DNA of 64,000 nt from Pelagivirga sediminicola (GTDB lineage: Bacteria > Pseudomonadota > Alphaproteobacteria > Rhodobacterales > Rhodobacteraceae), in NCBI RefSeq assembly GCF_003072125.1, contig NZ_QCYH01000002.1, positions 372,001 through 436,000 on the forward strand, written 5' to 3'. Below are positions 36,247-47,167 of the stretch, one piece after another. Every line of letters begins with the position of its first letter. Within the stretch, counting starts at the first letter, position 1. The position numbers were made by a program, and so were the translations under genes. The notes below the pieces were generated by a model that worked only from the letters and a program-made list of their open reading frames with translations, was not told where the DNA came from and made no database searches.

Positions 36247-36275
36247 TTGCGCCGGACGCGAGGGACCTCTATACG
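36247..36275 (+). promoter_or_regulatory. sigma70-like promoter before rpmC
   Basis: TTGCGC-N17-TATACG, 80 bp before the rpmC ATG and divergent from the oxygenase gene. It would restart transcription of the spc genes after the insertion. Confidence 0.7.
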
Positions 36276-36354
36276 CGCCAGATCACAAGGATCTCCACCG
36301 GAATCAGGGTGACGCGTCGTGCGGCCCTCCAGTGATGTTGAAAGGAAAAAGGCG

Positions 36355-36558
36355 ATGGACGCCAAGGAACTTCGCGAGAAGACACCCGACCAGCTGCGCG
36401 ATGAGCTGGCAAATCTGAAAAAGGCGCAATTCAACCTGCGTTTCCAGGCGGCGACCGGCCAGCTGGAGAATGCGGCACAGATGCGCACCGCGCGCCGCAA
36501 CGCGGCCCGTGTGCTGACCATCCTGAACGAGAAAGCCGCAGCCGCGGCAGCAGAATAA
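36355..36558 (+). CDS. rpmC: 50S ribosomal protein L29
   Basis: A 67-aa helical hairpin protein at the tunnel exit ([44 protein letters not shown]). The ATG at 36355 follows AAAGGAAAAAGG. The tail is Ala-rich. First gene of the third block. Confidence 0.97.
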   Translation: MDAKELREKTPDQLRDELANLKKAQFNLRFQAATGQLENAAQMRTARRNAARVLTILNEKAAAAAAE

Positions 36559-36570
36559 GGAGCCTGCAAG

Positions 36571-36801
36571 ATGCCCAAACGTATCCTCTCTGGCACCGTG
36601 ACAAGCGACGCCAACGCACAGACCATCTCGGTTTCGGTCGAGCGCCGCTTCAAGCACCCGGTTCTGCAAAAGACGATCCGGAAGTCCAAGAAATACCGCG
36701 CCCATGACGAGAACAACACGTTCAAGGTGGGTGACAAGGTGCGCATCATCGAATGCCCGCCGCGGTCCAAGACGAAGCGCTGGGAGGTTCTGGAGGGCTG
36801 A
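36571..36801 (+). CDS. rpsQ: 30S ribosomal protein S17
   Basis: A 76-aa OB-fold protein binding 16S rRNA early in assembly ([38 protein letters not shown]). Standard length, with AAGGAG upstream. A short hairpin-rich spacer (about 80 bp) precedes rplN. Confidence 0.98.
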   Translation: MPKRILSGTVTSDANAQTISVSVERRFKHPVLQKTIRKSKKYRAHDENNTFKVGDKVRIIECPPRSKTKRWEVLEG

Positions 36802-36880
36802 GCCCGCCAAGACCAAGCCAGCTTAATCGAAACCCCGGGGCAAGGGCCGCATCGCCCCCCGGTAGGTCGGGAGAAACCAA

Positions 36881-37249
36881 ATGATCCAGATGCAGACAAA
36901 CCTGGATGTTGCTGACAACAGCGGCGCGCGCCGCGTTCAGTGCATCAAGGTTCTGGGTGGTTCCAAGCGTCGTTACGCGAGTGTCGGTGACATCATCGTC
37001 GTATCGGTCAAGGAAGCCATCCCCCGCGGCCGTGTGAAGAAGGGTGACGTCCGCAAGGCCGTCGTCGTTCGCACCGCCAAGGAAGTGCGCCGCGAAGACG
37101 GCACCGGCATCAAGTTCGACGGCAACGCCGCCGTCATCCTGAACAACGCGGGCGAGCCGATCGGCACCCGTATCTTCGGGCCGGTGGTTCGCGAGCTGCG
37201 CGCCAAGAAATTCATGAAAATCATCTCGCTCGCCCCGGAGGTGCTGTGA
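36881..37249 (+). CDS. rplN: 50S ribosomal protein L14
   Basis: A 122-aa protein ([40 protein letters not shown]) at the subunit interface and the binding site for ribosome silencing factor RsfS. One base from rplX. Confidence 0.98.
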   Translation: MIQMQTNLDVADNSGARRVQCIKVLGGSKRRYASVGDIIVVSVKEAIPRGRVKKGDVRKAVVVRTAKEVRREDGTGIKFDGNAAVILNNAGEPIGTRIFGPVVRELRAKKFMKIISLAPEVL

Positions 37250-37250
37250 C

Positions 37251-37562
37251 ATGGCTGCCAAACTGAAGAAGGGCGACAAGGTCGTCGTGATCGCAGGCAA
37301 GGACAAGGGCAAGGAAGGCACGATCGCCTCCGTTGATCCCAAATCCGGCAAGGCCGTTGTCGATGGCGTCAACATGGCCATCCGCCACACCCGCCAGAGC
37401 CAGACCAACCAGGGCGGCCGCCTGCCGAAGGCGATGCCGATCGAGCTGAGCAACATCGCGCTGCTGGATGCCAAGGGCAAGCCGACACGCGTCGGCTTCG
37501 ACATCAAGGACGGCAAGAAAGTGCGCGTCGCCAAGACCACGGGGGACGTGATCGATGCTTGA
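37251..37562 (+). CDS. rplX: 50S ribosomal protein L24
   Basis: A 103-aa KOW-domain assembly protein ([40 protein letters not shown]). It overlaps rplE by eight bases. Confidence 0.98.
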   Translation: MAAKLKKGDKVVVIAGKDKGKEGTIASVDPKSGKAVVDGVNMAIRHTRQSQTNQGGRLPKAMPIELSNIALLDAKGKPTRVGFDIKDGKKVRVAKTTGDVIDA

Positions 37563-38118
37563 TACCGCAAACTATACCCCGCGCCTGCGCGCGCAGTTCG
37601 ACGGTGAGATCAAGGCCAAGCTGAAAGAAGAATTCGGCTATACCAACGACATGCAGATCCCGCGTCTGGACAAGATCGTCCTGAACATCGGCTGCGGGTC
37701 CGAGGCGGTCCGCGACAGCAAGAAGGCCAAGTCGGCTCAGGATGACCTGAGCACGATCGCAGGCCAGCGCGCCGTCGTGACCAAGGCCAAGAACTCGATC
37801 GCGGGTTTCCGCGTCCGCGAGGATATGCCGCTGGGGACCAAGGTCACCCTGCGCGGTGCCCGCATGTACGACTTCCTCGACCGTCTGATCACGGTCGCGA
37901 TGCCCCGTATCCGCGACTTCCGCGGTGTTTCGGGCAAATCCTTCGACGGCCGTGGCAACTATGCCTTCGGCATCAAGGAGCACATCGTCTTCCCCGAGAT
38001 CAACTTCGACAAGATCGACGAATCCTGGGGCATGGATGTCATCATCGCAACCACGGCGAAAACCGACGCTGAAGCCAAGGCGCTGTTGAAGCATTTCAAC
38101 ATGCCCTTCAACAGCTGA
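37555..38118 (+). CDS. rplE: 50S ribosomal protein L5
   Basis: A 187-aa 5S rRNA-binding protein ([55 protein letters not shown]). Standard length. The start is inside the rplX end. Confidence 0.98.
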   Translation: MLDTANYTPRLRAQFDGEIKAKLKEEFGYTNDMQIPRLDKIVLNIGCGSEAVRDSKKAKSAQDDLSTIAGQRAVVTKAKNSIAGFRVREDMPLGTKVTLRGARMYDFLDRLITVAMPRIRDFRGVSGKSFDGRGNYAFGIKEHIVFPEINFDKIDESWGMDVIIATTAKTDAEAKALLKHFNMPFNS

Positions 38119-38137
38119 AGCAGCGGGAGAGAGAGTT

Positions 38138-38443
38138 ATGGCTAAAAAAGCAATGATCGAGCGCGAGAAGAAGCGCCAGAAGCTGGTCCAGAAGTACGCC
38201 GCGAAACGCGCCGCGCTGAAAGAGATCATCAACGACGAGAGCAAGCCGATGGAAGAGCGTTTCCGCGCCACCCTGAAGTTGGCCGACCTGCCGCGCAACA
38301 GCAGTGCAACACGTCTGCACAACCGCTGCCAGCTGACGGGCCGCCCGCATGCGTATTACCGCAAGCTCAAAGTGTCGCGTATCGCGCTGCGGGAACTGGG
38401 CCAGTCCGGCCTGGCCCCCGGCCTCGTGAAATCCAGCTGGTAA
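38138..38443 (+). CDS. rpsN: 30S ribosomal protein S14
   Basis: A 101-aa long-form (zinc-free) S14: [20 protein letters not shown] at the start and [20 protein letters not shown] [20 protein letters not shown] near the end, with no CxxC zinc pairs. A GGGAGAGAGAG site precedes it. Confidence 0.97.
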   Translation: MAKKAMIEREKKRQKLVQKYAAKRAALKEIINDESKPMEERFRATLKLADLPRNSSATRLHNRCQLTGRPHAYYRKLKVSRIALRELGQSGLAPGLVKSSW

Positions 38444-38455
38444 GGGAGATTTGAA

Positions 38456-38848
38456 ATGAATGATCCTATCGGCGATATGCTCACGCGGATCCGCAACGCC
38501 TCGATGCGCGGCAAGTCCACGGTGATGACCCCGGCCTCCAAAATGCGCGAGCGTGTGCTCGGTGTTCTGGCGGACGAGGGCTATATCCGCGGTTTTGAAT
38601 CCGTGACCGGCAAGGATGGCCACCCGGCCATCGAGATCAGCCTGAAATACTTCGATGGCGCCCCCGTCATTCGCGAAATGAAGCGGGTCTCCAAACCCGG
38701 TCGTCGCGTCTATCTGGGCGTCAAGGACATCCCCTCGGTCCGTCAGGGCCTGGGCGTGTCGATTGTCTCCACCCCCAAGGGTGTGATGTCGGATGCAAGC
38801 GCGCGCAGCCAGAATGTTGGCGGCGAAGTGCTCTGCACGATATTCTAA
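38456..38848 (+). CDS. rpsH: 30S ribosomal protein S8
   Basis: A 130-aa 16S rRNA central-domain protein ([41 protein letters not shown]). In E. coli S8 represses the spc operon; a similar target here is not evident. Standard length. Confidence 0.98.
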   Translation: MNDPIGDMLTRIRNASMRGKSTVMTPASKMRERVLGVLADEGYIRGFESVTGKDGHPAIEISLKYFDGAPVIREMKRVSKPGRRVYLGVKDIPSVRQGLGVSIVSTPKGVMSDASARSQNVGGEVLCTIF

Positions 38849-38861
38849 GGAGGGCTGTTTT

Positions 38862-39395
38862 ATGTCTCGTATCGGCAAACTGCCCATTCCCCTGCCTGAT
38901 GGTGTCACCGCGTCGCTCAGCGGCCAGACGCTTGAGGTCAAGGGGCCGAAGGCAACGAAAAGCTTCACCGCGACGGACGATGTCACGATCACGATCAACG
39001 ACAGTGACATCACCATCACGCCGCGCGGCAAATCCAAGCGCGCGCGCCAGCAGTGGGGCATGACCCGCAGCGTTGTGGCGAATGTCGTTCACGGCACCAA
39101 CGCGATCTTCAAGAAGGATCTTGAAATTCGCGGCGTTGGTTACCGGGCGCAGCTTCAGGGCAATGTCCTGAAACTGAACCTCGGCCTGTCGCATGATGTC
39201 GATTTTGAAATTCCGGAAGGTGTGACTGTTACCGTCCCCAAGCCCACCGAGATCACGGTCGAAGGCACGGACAAGCAGCTCGTCGGTCAGGTCGCGTCTG
39301 ATATTCGCGACTGGCGTCCGCCAGAGCCCTACAAGGGCAAGGGCATTCGCTACAAAGACGAGTATATCTTCCAGAAAGAAGGCAAGAAGAAGTAA
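38862..39395 (+). CDS. rplF: 50S ribosomal protein L6
   Basis: A 177-aa protein near the factor-binding site ([39 protein letters not shown] with the conserved C-terminal motif). The ATG at 38862 follows AAGGAGGG; the longer reading from 38793 lies inside rpsH. Confidence 0.98.
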   Translation: MSRIGKLPIPLPDGVTASLSGQTLEVKGPKATKSFTATDDVTITINDSDITITPRGKSKRARQQWGMTRSVVANVVHGTNAIFKKDLEIRGVGYRAQLQGNVLKLNLGLSHDVDFEIPEGVTVTVPKPTEITVEGTDKQLVGQVASDIRDWRPPEPYKGKGIRYKDEYIFQKEGKKK

Positions 39396-39406
39396 GGAAC
39401 GGGTAG

Positions 39407-39766
39407 ATGGCAAACAGCAAGAGAAAACTGTTTCTGAAACGCCGCCTGCGCGTTCGGAACAAACTTCGCAGCGTGAATGCAGGGCGTATGCGCCTGAGCG
39501 TTCATCGCTCCAACAAGAATATCAGCGTTCAGCTGATCGACGATGTGCGCGGCGTGACGCTCGCATCGGCCTCGACCCTGGAAAAGGATCTGGGCCTGAT
39601 CGGCAAGAACAACGTGGAGGCGGCCGCCAAAGTGGGCGCCACCATCGCAGAGCGCGCAAAGAAGGCCGGCGTCGAAGAGGCGTATTTCGACCGTGGCGGT
39701 TTTCTGTTCCACGGCAAGGTGAAGGCCCTGGCCGACGCCGCGCGTGAAGGCGGGCTGAAGATCTAA
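39407..39766 (+). CDS. rplR: 50S ribosomal protein L18
   Basis: A 119-aa 5S rRNA-binding protein ([51 protein letters not shown] in pieces). A GGAAC-GGGTAG spacer and then a strong hairpin follow before rpsE. Confidence 0.98.
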   Translation: MANSKRKLFLKRRLRVRNKLRSVNAGRMRLSVHRSNKNISVQLIDDVRGVTLASASTLEKDLGLIGKNNVEAAAKVGATIAERAKKAGVEEAYFDRGGFLFHGKVKALADAAREGGLKI

Positions 39767-39775
39767 GAGCAGCGC

Positions 39776-39800
39776 AGGCGGCCCCCGTTCGGGGCCGCCT
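39776..39800 (+). promoter_or_regulatory. hairpin between rplR and rpsE
   Basis: A 10-bp perfect stem AGGCGGCCCC/GGGGCCGCCT with loop CGTTC. There is no T-run, so it is more likely an RNA-processing or attenuation element than a full stop. Confidence 0.5.
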
Positions 39801-39878
39801 CGATGATCCGGGGGCATGTTGCCCACCTGGATTGATACATCTGGCGCAACGCGCGCCGCATTCGAGAGGACATGCCGC

Positions 39879-40466
39879 ATGGCAAGAGATGACAACCGTG
39901 GAGGGGGCCGCCGCAACCAGCGCGACGAAACTCCGGAATTCGCCGACCGCCTGGTCGCAATCAACCGCGTCTCCAAGACCGTCAAGGGCGGCAAGCGCTT
40001 CGGCTTTGCGGCGCTGGTCGTCGTAGGCGATCAGAAGGGCCGCGTCGGCTTTGGCAAGGGCAAGGCGAAAGAAGTGCCCGAGGCCATCCGCAAGGCGACC
40101 GAGGCCGCCAAGCGCGCCATGATCCGCGTGCCGCTGCGCGAGGGCCGCACGCTGCACCATGACATGGAAGGGCGCCACGGCGCCGGCAAGATCGTCATGC
40201 GCTCCGCACCGCAGGGTACCGGCATCATCGCCGGTGGTCCGATGCGTGCCGTGTTCGAGATGCTGGGCGTTCAGGACGTCGTCGCCAAGTCGAACGGCAG
40301 CCAGAACCCCTACAACATGATCCGCGCCACCATGAACGGCCTGACCAAGGAGTCGAGCCCCCGCATGGTCGCGCAGCGCCGTGGCAAGAAGGTTGCGGAC
40401 ATCATGACCACAACCGACGCGCCCGCCATCAAGGGCGAACAAGCGCCCGTCGCGCAGGAGGGCTAA
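39879..40466 (+). CDS. rpsE: 30S ribosomal protein S5
   Basis: A 195-aa protein of the accuracy centre ([51 protein letters not shown]). The start at 39879 follows GAGAGGA; the reading from 39816 lacks support. The N-terminus has a Gly/Arg-rich extension and the C-terminus a tail common in alphaproteobacteria. Confidence 0.98.
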   Translation: MARDDNRGGGRRNQRDETPEFADRLVAINRVSKTVKGGKRFGFAALVVVGDQKGRVGFGKGKAKEVPEAIRKATEAAKRAMIRVPLREGRTLHHDMEGRHGAGKIVMRSAPQGTGIIAGGPMRAVFEMLGVQDVVAKSNGSQNPYNMIRATMNGLTKESSPRMVAQRRGKKVADIMTTTDAPAIKGEQAPVAQEG

Positions 40467-40469
40467 GCA

Positions 40470-40658
40470 ATGGCCAAGACAATCGTCATCAAGCAGGTGG
40501 GCAGCCCCATCCGCCGCCCCAAAGAGCAGCGCGCGACGCTGATCGGCCTCGGCCTGAACAAGATGCACCGCGTGCGCGAGTTGGAGGACACGCCCTCTGT
40601 CCGCGGCATGATCAACAAGATCTCGCACATGGTGGAGATCGTGGAAGAAAAGGGCTGA
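40470..40658 (+). CDS. rpmD: 50S ribosomal protein L30
   Basis: A 62-aa protein ([32 protein letters not shown]). Last gene of the third block. A strong terminator follows 24 bases later, whereas rplO normally comes directly after rpmD. Confidence 0.97.
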   Translation: MAKTIVIKQVGSPIRRPKEQRATLIGLGLNKMHRVRELEDTPSVRGMINKISHMVEIVEEKG

Positions 40659-40681
40659 GGGTTCTCAGTCCGGAAATGAAG

Positions 40682-40711
40682 CGCCCCGGTCAGAAATGGC
40701 CGGGGCGTTTT
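40682..40711 (+). terminator. intrinsic terminator after rpmD
   Basis: An 8-bp stem CGCCCCGG/CCGGGGCG with tail TTTTCC. Confidence 0.88.
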
Positions 40712-40791
40712 CCGTTTCCAGGGCGCTCATGTGGCCACCCGGCACCGGCAAATCGGCCGCGTCCGGACCGCCGGCTCGGGAGATGTCCTGA

Positions 40792-41511
40792 TCAGTCGCA
40801 GATGCGCCCCTGCAACAGGTGGCGCGAGCGCAGGCGCAGCGGGTCCAGCTCGAATAGCATATTGGGCGCTTCGGTCTCGTAAATTCCGTTTCTCACGACA
40901 CGCCATGGATCTTCGGGCGTCGGCACGCGGGTGGTGGGGACGTATTCCCGTTCGAATGGCGACATTTCCGGTTCGTCGAATTCGAGGCTGACGGACTGGC
41001 AGATCGACCGCGGCGAGATCTCCGCGTCCCGTGCCTCCGCCGCGCGCGAGCGCAGGTCCACCTTGTGCCCGCCCTTGACGCCGAATCCGCGTATTTCGAA
41101 GGTCAGCGGGGAAGCGAGGGTGAAGGATGCCGTGTCCGGCCCATCACCGAAAAGTTCGGTCTTGCCCTGCCACGTCGTGCCCTGCTCGAAATGCAGGGTG
41201 AATGTGCCGGGCGGGACCAGCACCTGAAAGAACTCGCCGCCGACGATATAGGCGGCAAGGATGTCGGCGCCCGTCGCGGCGTCCTTTAGCGTCAGATGAT
41301 ATGCATGGTCCGGCGGGGTCATCACAAGCAAGGGAAAGGTCGCGGGCAATCCGCTTTTGTTCCACAAAAGCCCCGTCTGCGGCGCGCTCGGAGCCTCGGC
41401 AGAGGCGCCCGGCGGCACCAGCAACCCGAGGCAGAGCGCAATCGCATGCGCCGCCTGCCGGATGGCGCGGCAAGGCATTCCGATCGCCAACATGTATTGT
41501 CGCCTGTTCAT
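40792..41511 (-). CDS. exported hypothetical protein embedded between rpmD and rplO
   Basis: A 239-aa protein with a likely signal peptide (hydrophobic AIALCLGLLVPPGASA, cleavage near residue 38) and a beta-rich mature part with LAAYIVGGEFFQVLVPPGTFTLHFEQGTTWQGKTELFG in pieces and a C-terminal WRVVRNGIYE. I recall similar proteins at the same place in other Rhodobacterales, but no function. It runs against the ribosomal genes and separates rpmD from rplO by about 1 kb. The ATG at 41511 is chosen over a longer reading. Confidence 0.7.
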   Translation of the reverse strand: MNRRQYMLAIGMPCRAIRQAAHAIALCLGLLVPPGASAEAPSAPQTGLLWNKSGLPATFPLLVMTPPDHAYHLTLKDAATGADILAAYIVGGEFFQVLVPPGTFTLHFEQGTTWQGKTELFGDGPDTASFTLASPLTFEIRGFGVKGGHKVDLRSRAAEARDAEISPRSICQSVSLEFDEPEMSPFEREYVPTTRVPTPEDPWRVVRNGIYETEAPNMLFELDPLRLRSRHLLQGRICD

Positions 41512-41591
41512 GATCCAGATATAGGGCTGCGTCATCGGGCTGTGTAGGGCGCGTGCCGGGCACGTGGCGGCAAATCGGCTGATCATGGCTC

Positions 41592-41620
41592 TTGATTGCC
41601 GGGTGTATCGCGTCTATACG
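41592..41620 (+). promoter_or_regulatory. sigma70-like promoter before rplO-secY-adk
   Basis: TTGATT-N17-TATACG, 94 bp before the rplO ATG. It has the same layout as the promoters before rpsL and rpmC. Confidence 0.72.
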
Positions 41621-41713
41621 CCCACGGTGGCGTGATGCCACACCAATCCATACGCAAGCCGCGTTCGGCCGCTCCCGTCGCTGGGGGCCGCATCCGGCAT
41701 AAGGAGAAGCGAC

Positions 41714-42187
41714 ATGAAATTGCATGAACTGCGCGATAATGACGGCGCAACGAAAAAGAAAAAGCGCGTTGGCCGCGGCCCCGGCTCCGGCATGGGCAAG
41801 ACCGGCGGACGCGGCATCAAGGGCCAGAAGTCCCGTTCGGGCGTGGCGATCAAGGGTTTCGAGGGCGGCCAGATGCCGCTCTATCAGCGTCTGCCCAAGC
41901 GCGGCTTCAACAAGCCGAACCGCAAGGCATTCGCCGTCGTCAACCTGGGCCTGATCCAGAAATTCATCGACGACAAGAAGCTGGACGCAGGCGCGGCCAT
42001 CACCGAGGACGCGCTGGTTGAGTCGGGCCTCGTGCGCCGCAAGCTGGACGGTATCCGCGTTCTGGCAAAGGGCGATGTGACCTCCAAGATCACGCTGGAA
42101 GTCACCGGTGCGTCCAAATCGGCCGTCGAGGCGGTCGAGAAGGCGGGCGGCACCCTGACGCTTCCCAGCGTGCAGGCGGCTGAATAA
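41714..42187 (+). CDS. rplO: 50S ribosomal protein L15
   Basis: A 157-aa assembly protein ([44 protein letters not shown]). AAGGAGAAGCGAC precedes the ATG. First gene of the fourth block. Confidence 0.98.
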   Translation: MKLHELRDNDGATKKKKRVGRGPGSGMGKTGGRGIKGQKSRSGVAIKGFEGGQMPLYQRLPKRGFNKPNRKAFAVVNLGLIQKFIDDKKLDAGAAITEDALVESGLVRRKLDGIRVLAKGDVTSKITLEVTGASKSAVEAVEKAGGTLTLPSVQAAE

Positions 42188-42240
42188 GAGGTTGTGAGCG
42201 GCCCGCGCGCCGCTTACATACCCCATAGTTTTTCAAAACA

Positions 42241-42276
42241 CGCCGCCGAGCTGCTGGAAAACAGCACTCGGCGGCG
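42241..42276 (+). promoter_or_regulatory. strong hairpin before secY
   Basis: A 10-bp stem CGCCGCCGAG/CTCGGCGGCG extended by an inner CTG/CAG pairing around GGAAAA, followed by TTGTCATT. It lies 24 bases before the secY start and may act as an attenuator that lowers secY relative to rplO. Confidence 0.6.
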
Positions 42277-42299
42277 TTGTCATTCCGAAAGAGAGCCGA

Positions 42300-43667
<1,368 letters not shown>

Positions 43668-44315
43668 ATGAACATCATTCTTCTCGGACCGCCGGGCGCG
43701 GGCAAGGGCACGCAGGCGCATCATCTGGTGGCCACCCGCGACATGATCCAGCTGAGCACCGGCGACATGCTGCGCGAGGCCAAGGAGTCCGGGACCGAGA
43801 TGGGCAAGCGCGTGGCCGAGGTGATGGCCCGCGGCGAGCTGGTGACGGACGAGATCGTGATCGGCCTGATCCGCGAGAAGCTGGAAGGCGACCGGCATGG
43901 CGGCTTCATCTTCGACGGCTTCCCGCGCACCCTGCCGCAGGCGGACGCGCTGGGGCAGCTTCTGGAAGAAGAGGGGATGCAGCTGGATGCCGTGATCGAG
44001 ATGCAGGTCGATGACGAGGCGCTGGTTGACCGCATCACCGCGCGCGCGACCTGCGCGGGCTGCGGCGAGGTCTATAACGACAACACCAAGCCGATCCCGG
44101 CGGACGGCGTCTGCACCAAATGCGGCGAGGCGCACGAATTCACGCGCCGCGCCGATGACAATGAGGAGGCGCTGCGCAACCGCCTCATGGAATACTACAA
44201 GAAGACGTCGCCGCTGATCGGCTATTACTATGCCAAGGACATGCTGAGCACCATCAACGGCCTCGGCACGGTCGAGGATGTCAGGGCCAGCATCGCGGGC
44301 GTTCTCAAGGGCTAG
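43668..44315 (+). CDS. adk: adenylate kinase
   Basis: A 215-aa enzyme: ATP + AMP to two ADP. P-loop [10 protein letters not shown] (7-16), the AMP site DGFPRT and a lid with four cysteines (CAGCG and CTKCG), suggesting a zinc-type lid as in some alphaproteobacteria and Gram-positives. It is the usual partner of secY. Confidence 0.97.
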   Translation: MNIILLGPPGAGKGTQAHHLVATRDMIQLSTGDMLREAKESGTEMGKRVAEVMARGELVTDEIVIGLIREKLEGDRHGGFIFDGFPRTLPQADALGQLLEEEGMQLDAVIEMQVDDEALVDRITARATCAGCGEVYNDNTKPIPADGVCTKCGEAHEFTRRADDNEEALRNRLMEYYKKTSPLIGYYYAKDMLSTINGLGTVEDVRASIAGVLKG

Positions 44316-44575
44316 GGCGGTCGCCCGGCGGCTCTGATCGCGCCGCTGGATGCCTTGGAAACGGGAGCGCAGCGGTATTGTTTCCCCGCCGGCCTTGACG
44401 GCTGGGTCATTTCCTCCTAACCAGCACCATCCCGCAAGGGATTTGATTCTCATGGGGCTTTCCCCGACCGAATCGATCACCTGAATTCAGCTACGGCCCG
44501 ATGCTATGCGCCTCGGGCCTGCGTTGTGAAAAAAGGGTCCGGCATTACGGACTCGCAACGAAAAGGAACATGCAC
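44316..44575 (+). other. spacer between adk and rpsM
   Basis: A 260-bp stretch with a purine/pyrimidine-rich part (TTTCCTCC, GGGGCTTTCCCC) and no clear promoter or terminator. It may contain a promoter for the alpha operon that I could not recognise, or simply a long leader. Confidence 0.4.
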
Positions 44576-44944
44576 GTGGCACGCATCGCCGGCGTCAACA
44601 TCCCGACGCATAAACGGGTCCCAATCGCCCTCACCTATGTCACCGGAATCGGTCACTCGACCGCGAAAACCATCTGCGACGCGGTCGGCATCGACCAGAC
44701 GCGCCGCGTCAACGAGCTGAGCGATACCGAAACGGTTGCGCTGCGCGAGTATATCGACGCCAACCTGACCGTCGAGGGCGATCTGCGCCGCGAGACGCAG
44801 ATGAACATCAAGCGTCTGATGGATCTGGGCTGCTACCGCGGTCTGCGCCACCGCCGGAACCTGCCGGTTCGCGGCCAGCGCACCCATACCAACGCCCGCA
44901 CCCGCAAAGGCCCCGCAAAGGCCATTGCCGGCAAGAAGAAATAA
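44576..44944 (+). CDS. rpsM: 30S ribosomal protein S13
   Basis: A 122-aa head protein contacting the P-site tRNA ([50 protein letters not shown]). GTG at 44576 is chosen: AAAAGGA lies eight bases upstream and the family starts MARIAGVN. An ATG two codons earlier would be too close to the ribosome site. Confidence 0.96.
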   Translation: MARIAGVNIPTHKRVPIALTYVTGIGHSTAKTICDAVGIDQTRRVNELSDTETVALREYIDANLTVEGDLRRETQMNIKRLMDLGCYRGLRHRRNLPVRGQRTHTNARTRKGPAKAIAGKKK

Positions 44945-44959
44945 GGGAGGGCACACGAT

Positions 44960-45349
44960 ATGGCACGCGATACCAAACGCACCAAACGGAAGGTTTCCAA
45001 GAACATCGCCACCGGCGTTGCGCATGTGAACTCGTCCTTCAACAACACCAAGATCCTGATCTCGGACGTTCAGGGCAACGCGATTGCGTGGTCCTCGGCC
45101 GGCAGCTGCGGCTTCAAGGGCTCGCGCAAGTCGACCCCCTACGCCGCCCAACTGGCCGCAGAAGATGCAGGCAAGAAGGCGCAGGAACATGGCATGCGCA
45201 CGCTCGAAGTCGAAGTGCAGGGCCCCGGTTCGGGCCGCGAGAGCGCATTGCGCGCGCTGGCTGCCGTCGGCTTCAACATCACGTCCATCCGCGACGTGAC
45301 GCCGATGGCCCATAACGGCTGCCGCCCGCCGAAGCGCCGCCGCGTCTAA
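44960..45349 (+). CDS. rpsK: 30S ribosomal protein S11
   Basis: A 129-aa platform protein ([61 protein letters not shown] end). Standard length; 15 bp after rpsM. Confidence 0.98.
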   Translation: MARDTKRTKRKVSKNIATGVAHVNSSFNNTKILISDVQGNAIAWSSAGSCGFKGSRKSTPYAAQLAAEDAGKKAQEHGMRTLEVEVQGPGSGRESALRALAAVGFNITSIRDVTPMAHNGCRPPKRRRV

Positions 45350-45462
45350 GCTCACTGCTTCAAGTGGGGCTGCGCATGTCCGCGCGGCCCCGCTTGCCGT
45401 CATTTTAAACCTCGGGCGTTCTGGCCGTCGGACATGCGGACAGGACTGGTATGGAGGGACAC

Positions 45463-46479
45463 ATGATCCACAAGAACTGGGCTGAATTGATCAAGCCGAC
45501 GCAGCTGGACGTCAAGCCGGGCAATGACCCGATGCGTCAGGCGACGGTGATCGCCGAGCCGCTGGAGCGCGGTTTTGGCCTGACGCTGGGCAATGCGCTG
45601 CGCCGCGTGCTGCTATCCTCGCTGCAGGGGGCGGCAATCACCTCCGTGCAGATCGACAACGTGCTGCACGAGTTTTCGTCGGTCGCGGGCGTGCGCGAGG
45701 ATGTCACCGACATCATCCTGAACCTCAAGGGCGTCGCCATCCGCATGGAGGTCGAAGGCCCCAAGCGTCTGTCGATCAACGCCAAGGGTCCGGGCGTGGT
45801 GACGGCTGGCGACATCTCGGACAGCAACGGCATCGAGATCCTGAACCGCGAGCATGTGATCTGCCACCTCGACGACGGTGCGGACCTGTTCATGGAACTG
45901 ACCGTCGGCACCGGCAAGGGTTACGTCGCCGCCGACAAGAACAAGCCCGAGGACGCGCCGATCGGCATGATCCCCGTGGACGCGATCTATAGCCCGGTCC
46001 GCCGGGTCAGCTATGACGTGCAGCCCACCCGCGAGGGCCAGGTGCTGGACTATGACAAGCTGACGATGAAGATCGAGACCGACGGCTCGATCACGCCGGA
46101 TGATGCCGTGGCCTATGCCGCGCGCATCCTGCAGGATCAGCTGAGCATCTTCGTCAACTTCGACGAGCCCGAGTCGGCCGGCCGCCAGGACGACGATGAC
46201 GGTCTGGAATTCAACCCGCTGCTGCTCAAGAAGGTGGACGAGCTGGAACTGTCCGTGCGCTCGGCCAACTGCCTGAAGAACGACAATATCGTCTATATCG
46301 GCGATCTGATCCAGAAGACCGAGGCCGAGATGCTGCGCACGCCGAACTTCGGCCGCAAGTCCCTGAACGAGATCAAGGAAGTGCTGTCGGGCATGGGCCT
46401 GCATCTGGGCATGGACGTCGAGGATTGGCCGCCAGACAATATCGAGGATCTGGCGAAGAAATTCGAAGATGCCTTTTAA
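45463..46479 (+). CDS. rpoA: DNA-directed RNA polymerase subunit alpha
   Basis: A 338-aa protein with an N-terminal assembly domain ([28 protein letters not shown]) and a C-terminal DNA/activator-binding domain ([27 protein letters not shown], carrying the UP-element arginine). The ATG at 45463 follows GGAGGGA; the ATG at 45451 is inside that site. Confidence 0.98.
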   Translation: MIHKNWAELIKPTQLDVKPGNDPMRQATVIAEPLERGFGLTLGNALRRVLLSSLQGAAITSVQIDNVLHEFSSVAGVREDVTDIILNLKGVAIRMEVEGPKRLSINAKGPGVVTAGDISDSNGIEILNREHVICHLDDGADLFMELTVGTGKGYVAADKNKPEDAPIGMIPVDAIYSPVRRVSYDVQPTREGQVLDYDKLTMKIETDGSITPDDAVAYAARILQDQLSIFVNFDEPESAGRQDDDDGLEFNPLLLKKVDELELSVRSANCLKNDNIVYIGDLIQKTEAEMLRTPNFGRKSLNEIKEVLSGMGLHLGMDVEDWPPDNIEDLAKKFEDAF

Positions 46480-46486
46480 GAACTCG

Positions 46487-46512
46487 CAGGCCGGGCCACG
46501 TCGCCCGGCCTG
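46487..46512 (+). promoter_or_regulatory. hairpin between rpoA and rplQ
   Basis: A 10-bp perfect stem CAGGCCGGGC/GCCCGGCCTG without a T-run. Possibly an RNA-processing or stability element. Confidence 0.5.
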
Positions 46513-46600
46513 CTGACACGACCGGGCACATGCCCCAAGGAGAGCGGCCTGACACGCATCACGCCGCCGGACAAAGCAAAACACGCTAAGGAGATAGAAA

Positions 46601-47026
46601 ATGCGTCACGCAAGAGGTTACCGCCGCCTGAACCGCACCCATGAGCACCGCAAGGCGCTGTGGGCGAATATGGCCGGCTCGCTCATCGAACATGAGCAGA
46701 TCAAGACGACACTGCCGAAAGCCAAGGAACTGCGCCGCATCATCGAAAAGATGATCACGCTGGGCAAGCGCGGCGACCTGCATGCGCGCCGCCAGGCCGC
46801 AAGCCAGCTCAAGCAGGACCAATATGTCGCCAAGCTGTTCGACGTGCTGGGCCCTCGCTACAAGGACCGCCAAGGCGGCTATGTGCGCGTGCTGAAGGCC
46901 GGCTTCCGCTATGGCGACATGGCGCCGATGGCGATCATCGAATTCGTTGACCGCGATCCTGCCGCCAAGGGCAAGGCCGACAAGGAGCGCGTCTCGCGCG
47001 AGATGGCCGAGATCGACGAGGATTGA
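46601..47026 (+). CDS. rplQ: 50S ribosomal protein L17
   Basis: A 141-aa protein ([57 protein letters not shown] in pieces). The last gene of the ribosomal supercluster; a good terminator follows. Confidence 0.98.
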   Translation: MRHARGYRRLNRTHEHRKALWANMAGSLIEHEQIKTTLPKAKELRRIIEKMITLGKRGDLHARRQAASQLKQDQYVAKLFDVLGPRYKDRQGGYVRVLKAGFRYGDMAPMAIIEFVDRDPAAKGKADKERVSREMAEIDED

Positions 47027-47055
47027 TATTTGCCCGTCACGCGGGCTGATTTGCG

Positions 47056-47084
47056 AAACCCCTGCCGGACCGGCGGGGGTTTTT
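47056..47084 (+). terminator. intrinsic terminator of the alpha operon
   Basis: A 10-12-bp stem (AAACCCCTGCCG/CGGCGGGGGTTT, one G-T pair, loop GAC) followed by TTTTTGCG. Confidence 0.9.
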
Positions 47085-47167
47085 GCGTTTCTGCCCGCGC
47101 CTCGCCAACTTGCAATCGGATGCGGCGCGGCGCATATCAACGGGGCGAAGATGACGAAAGGCACGTT

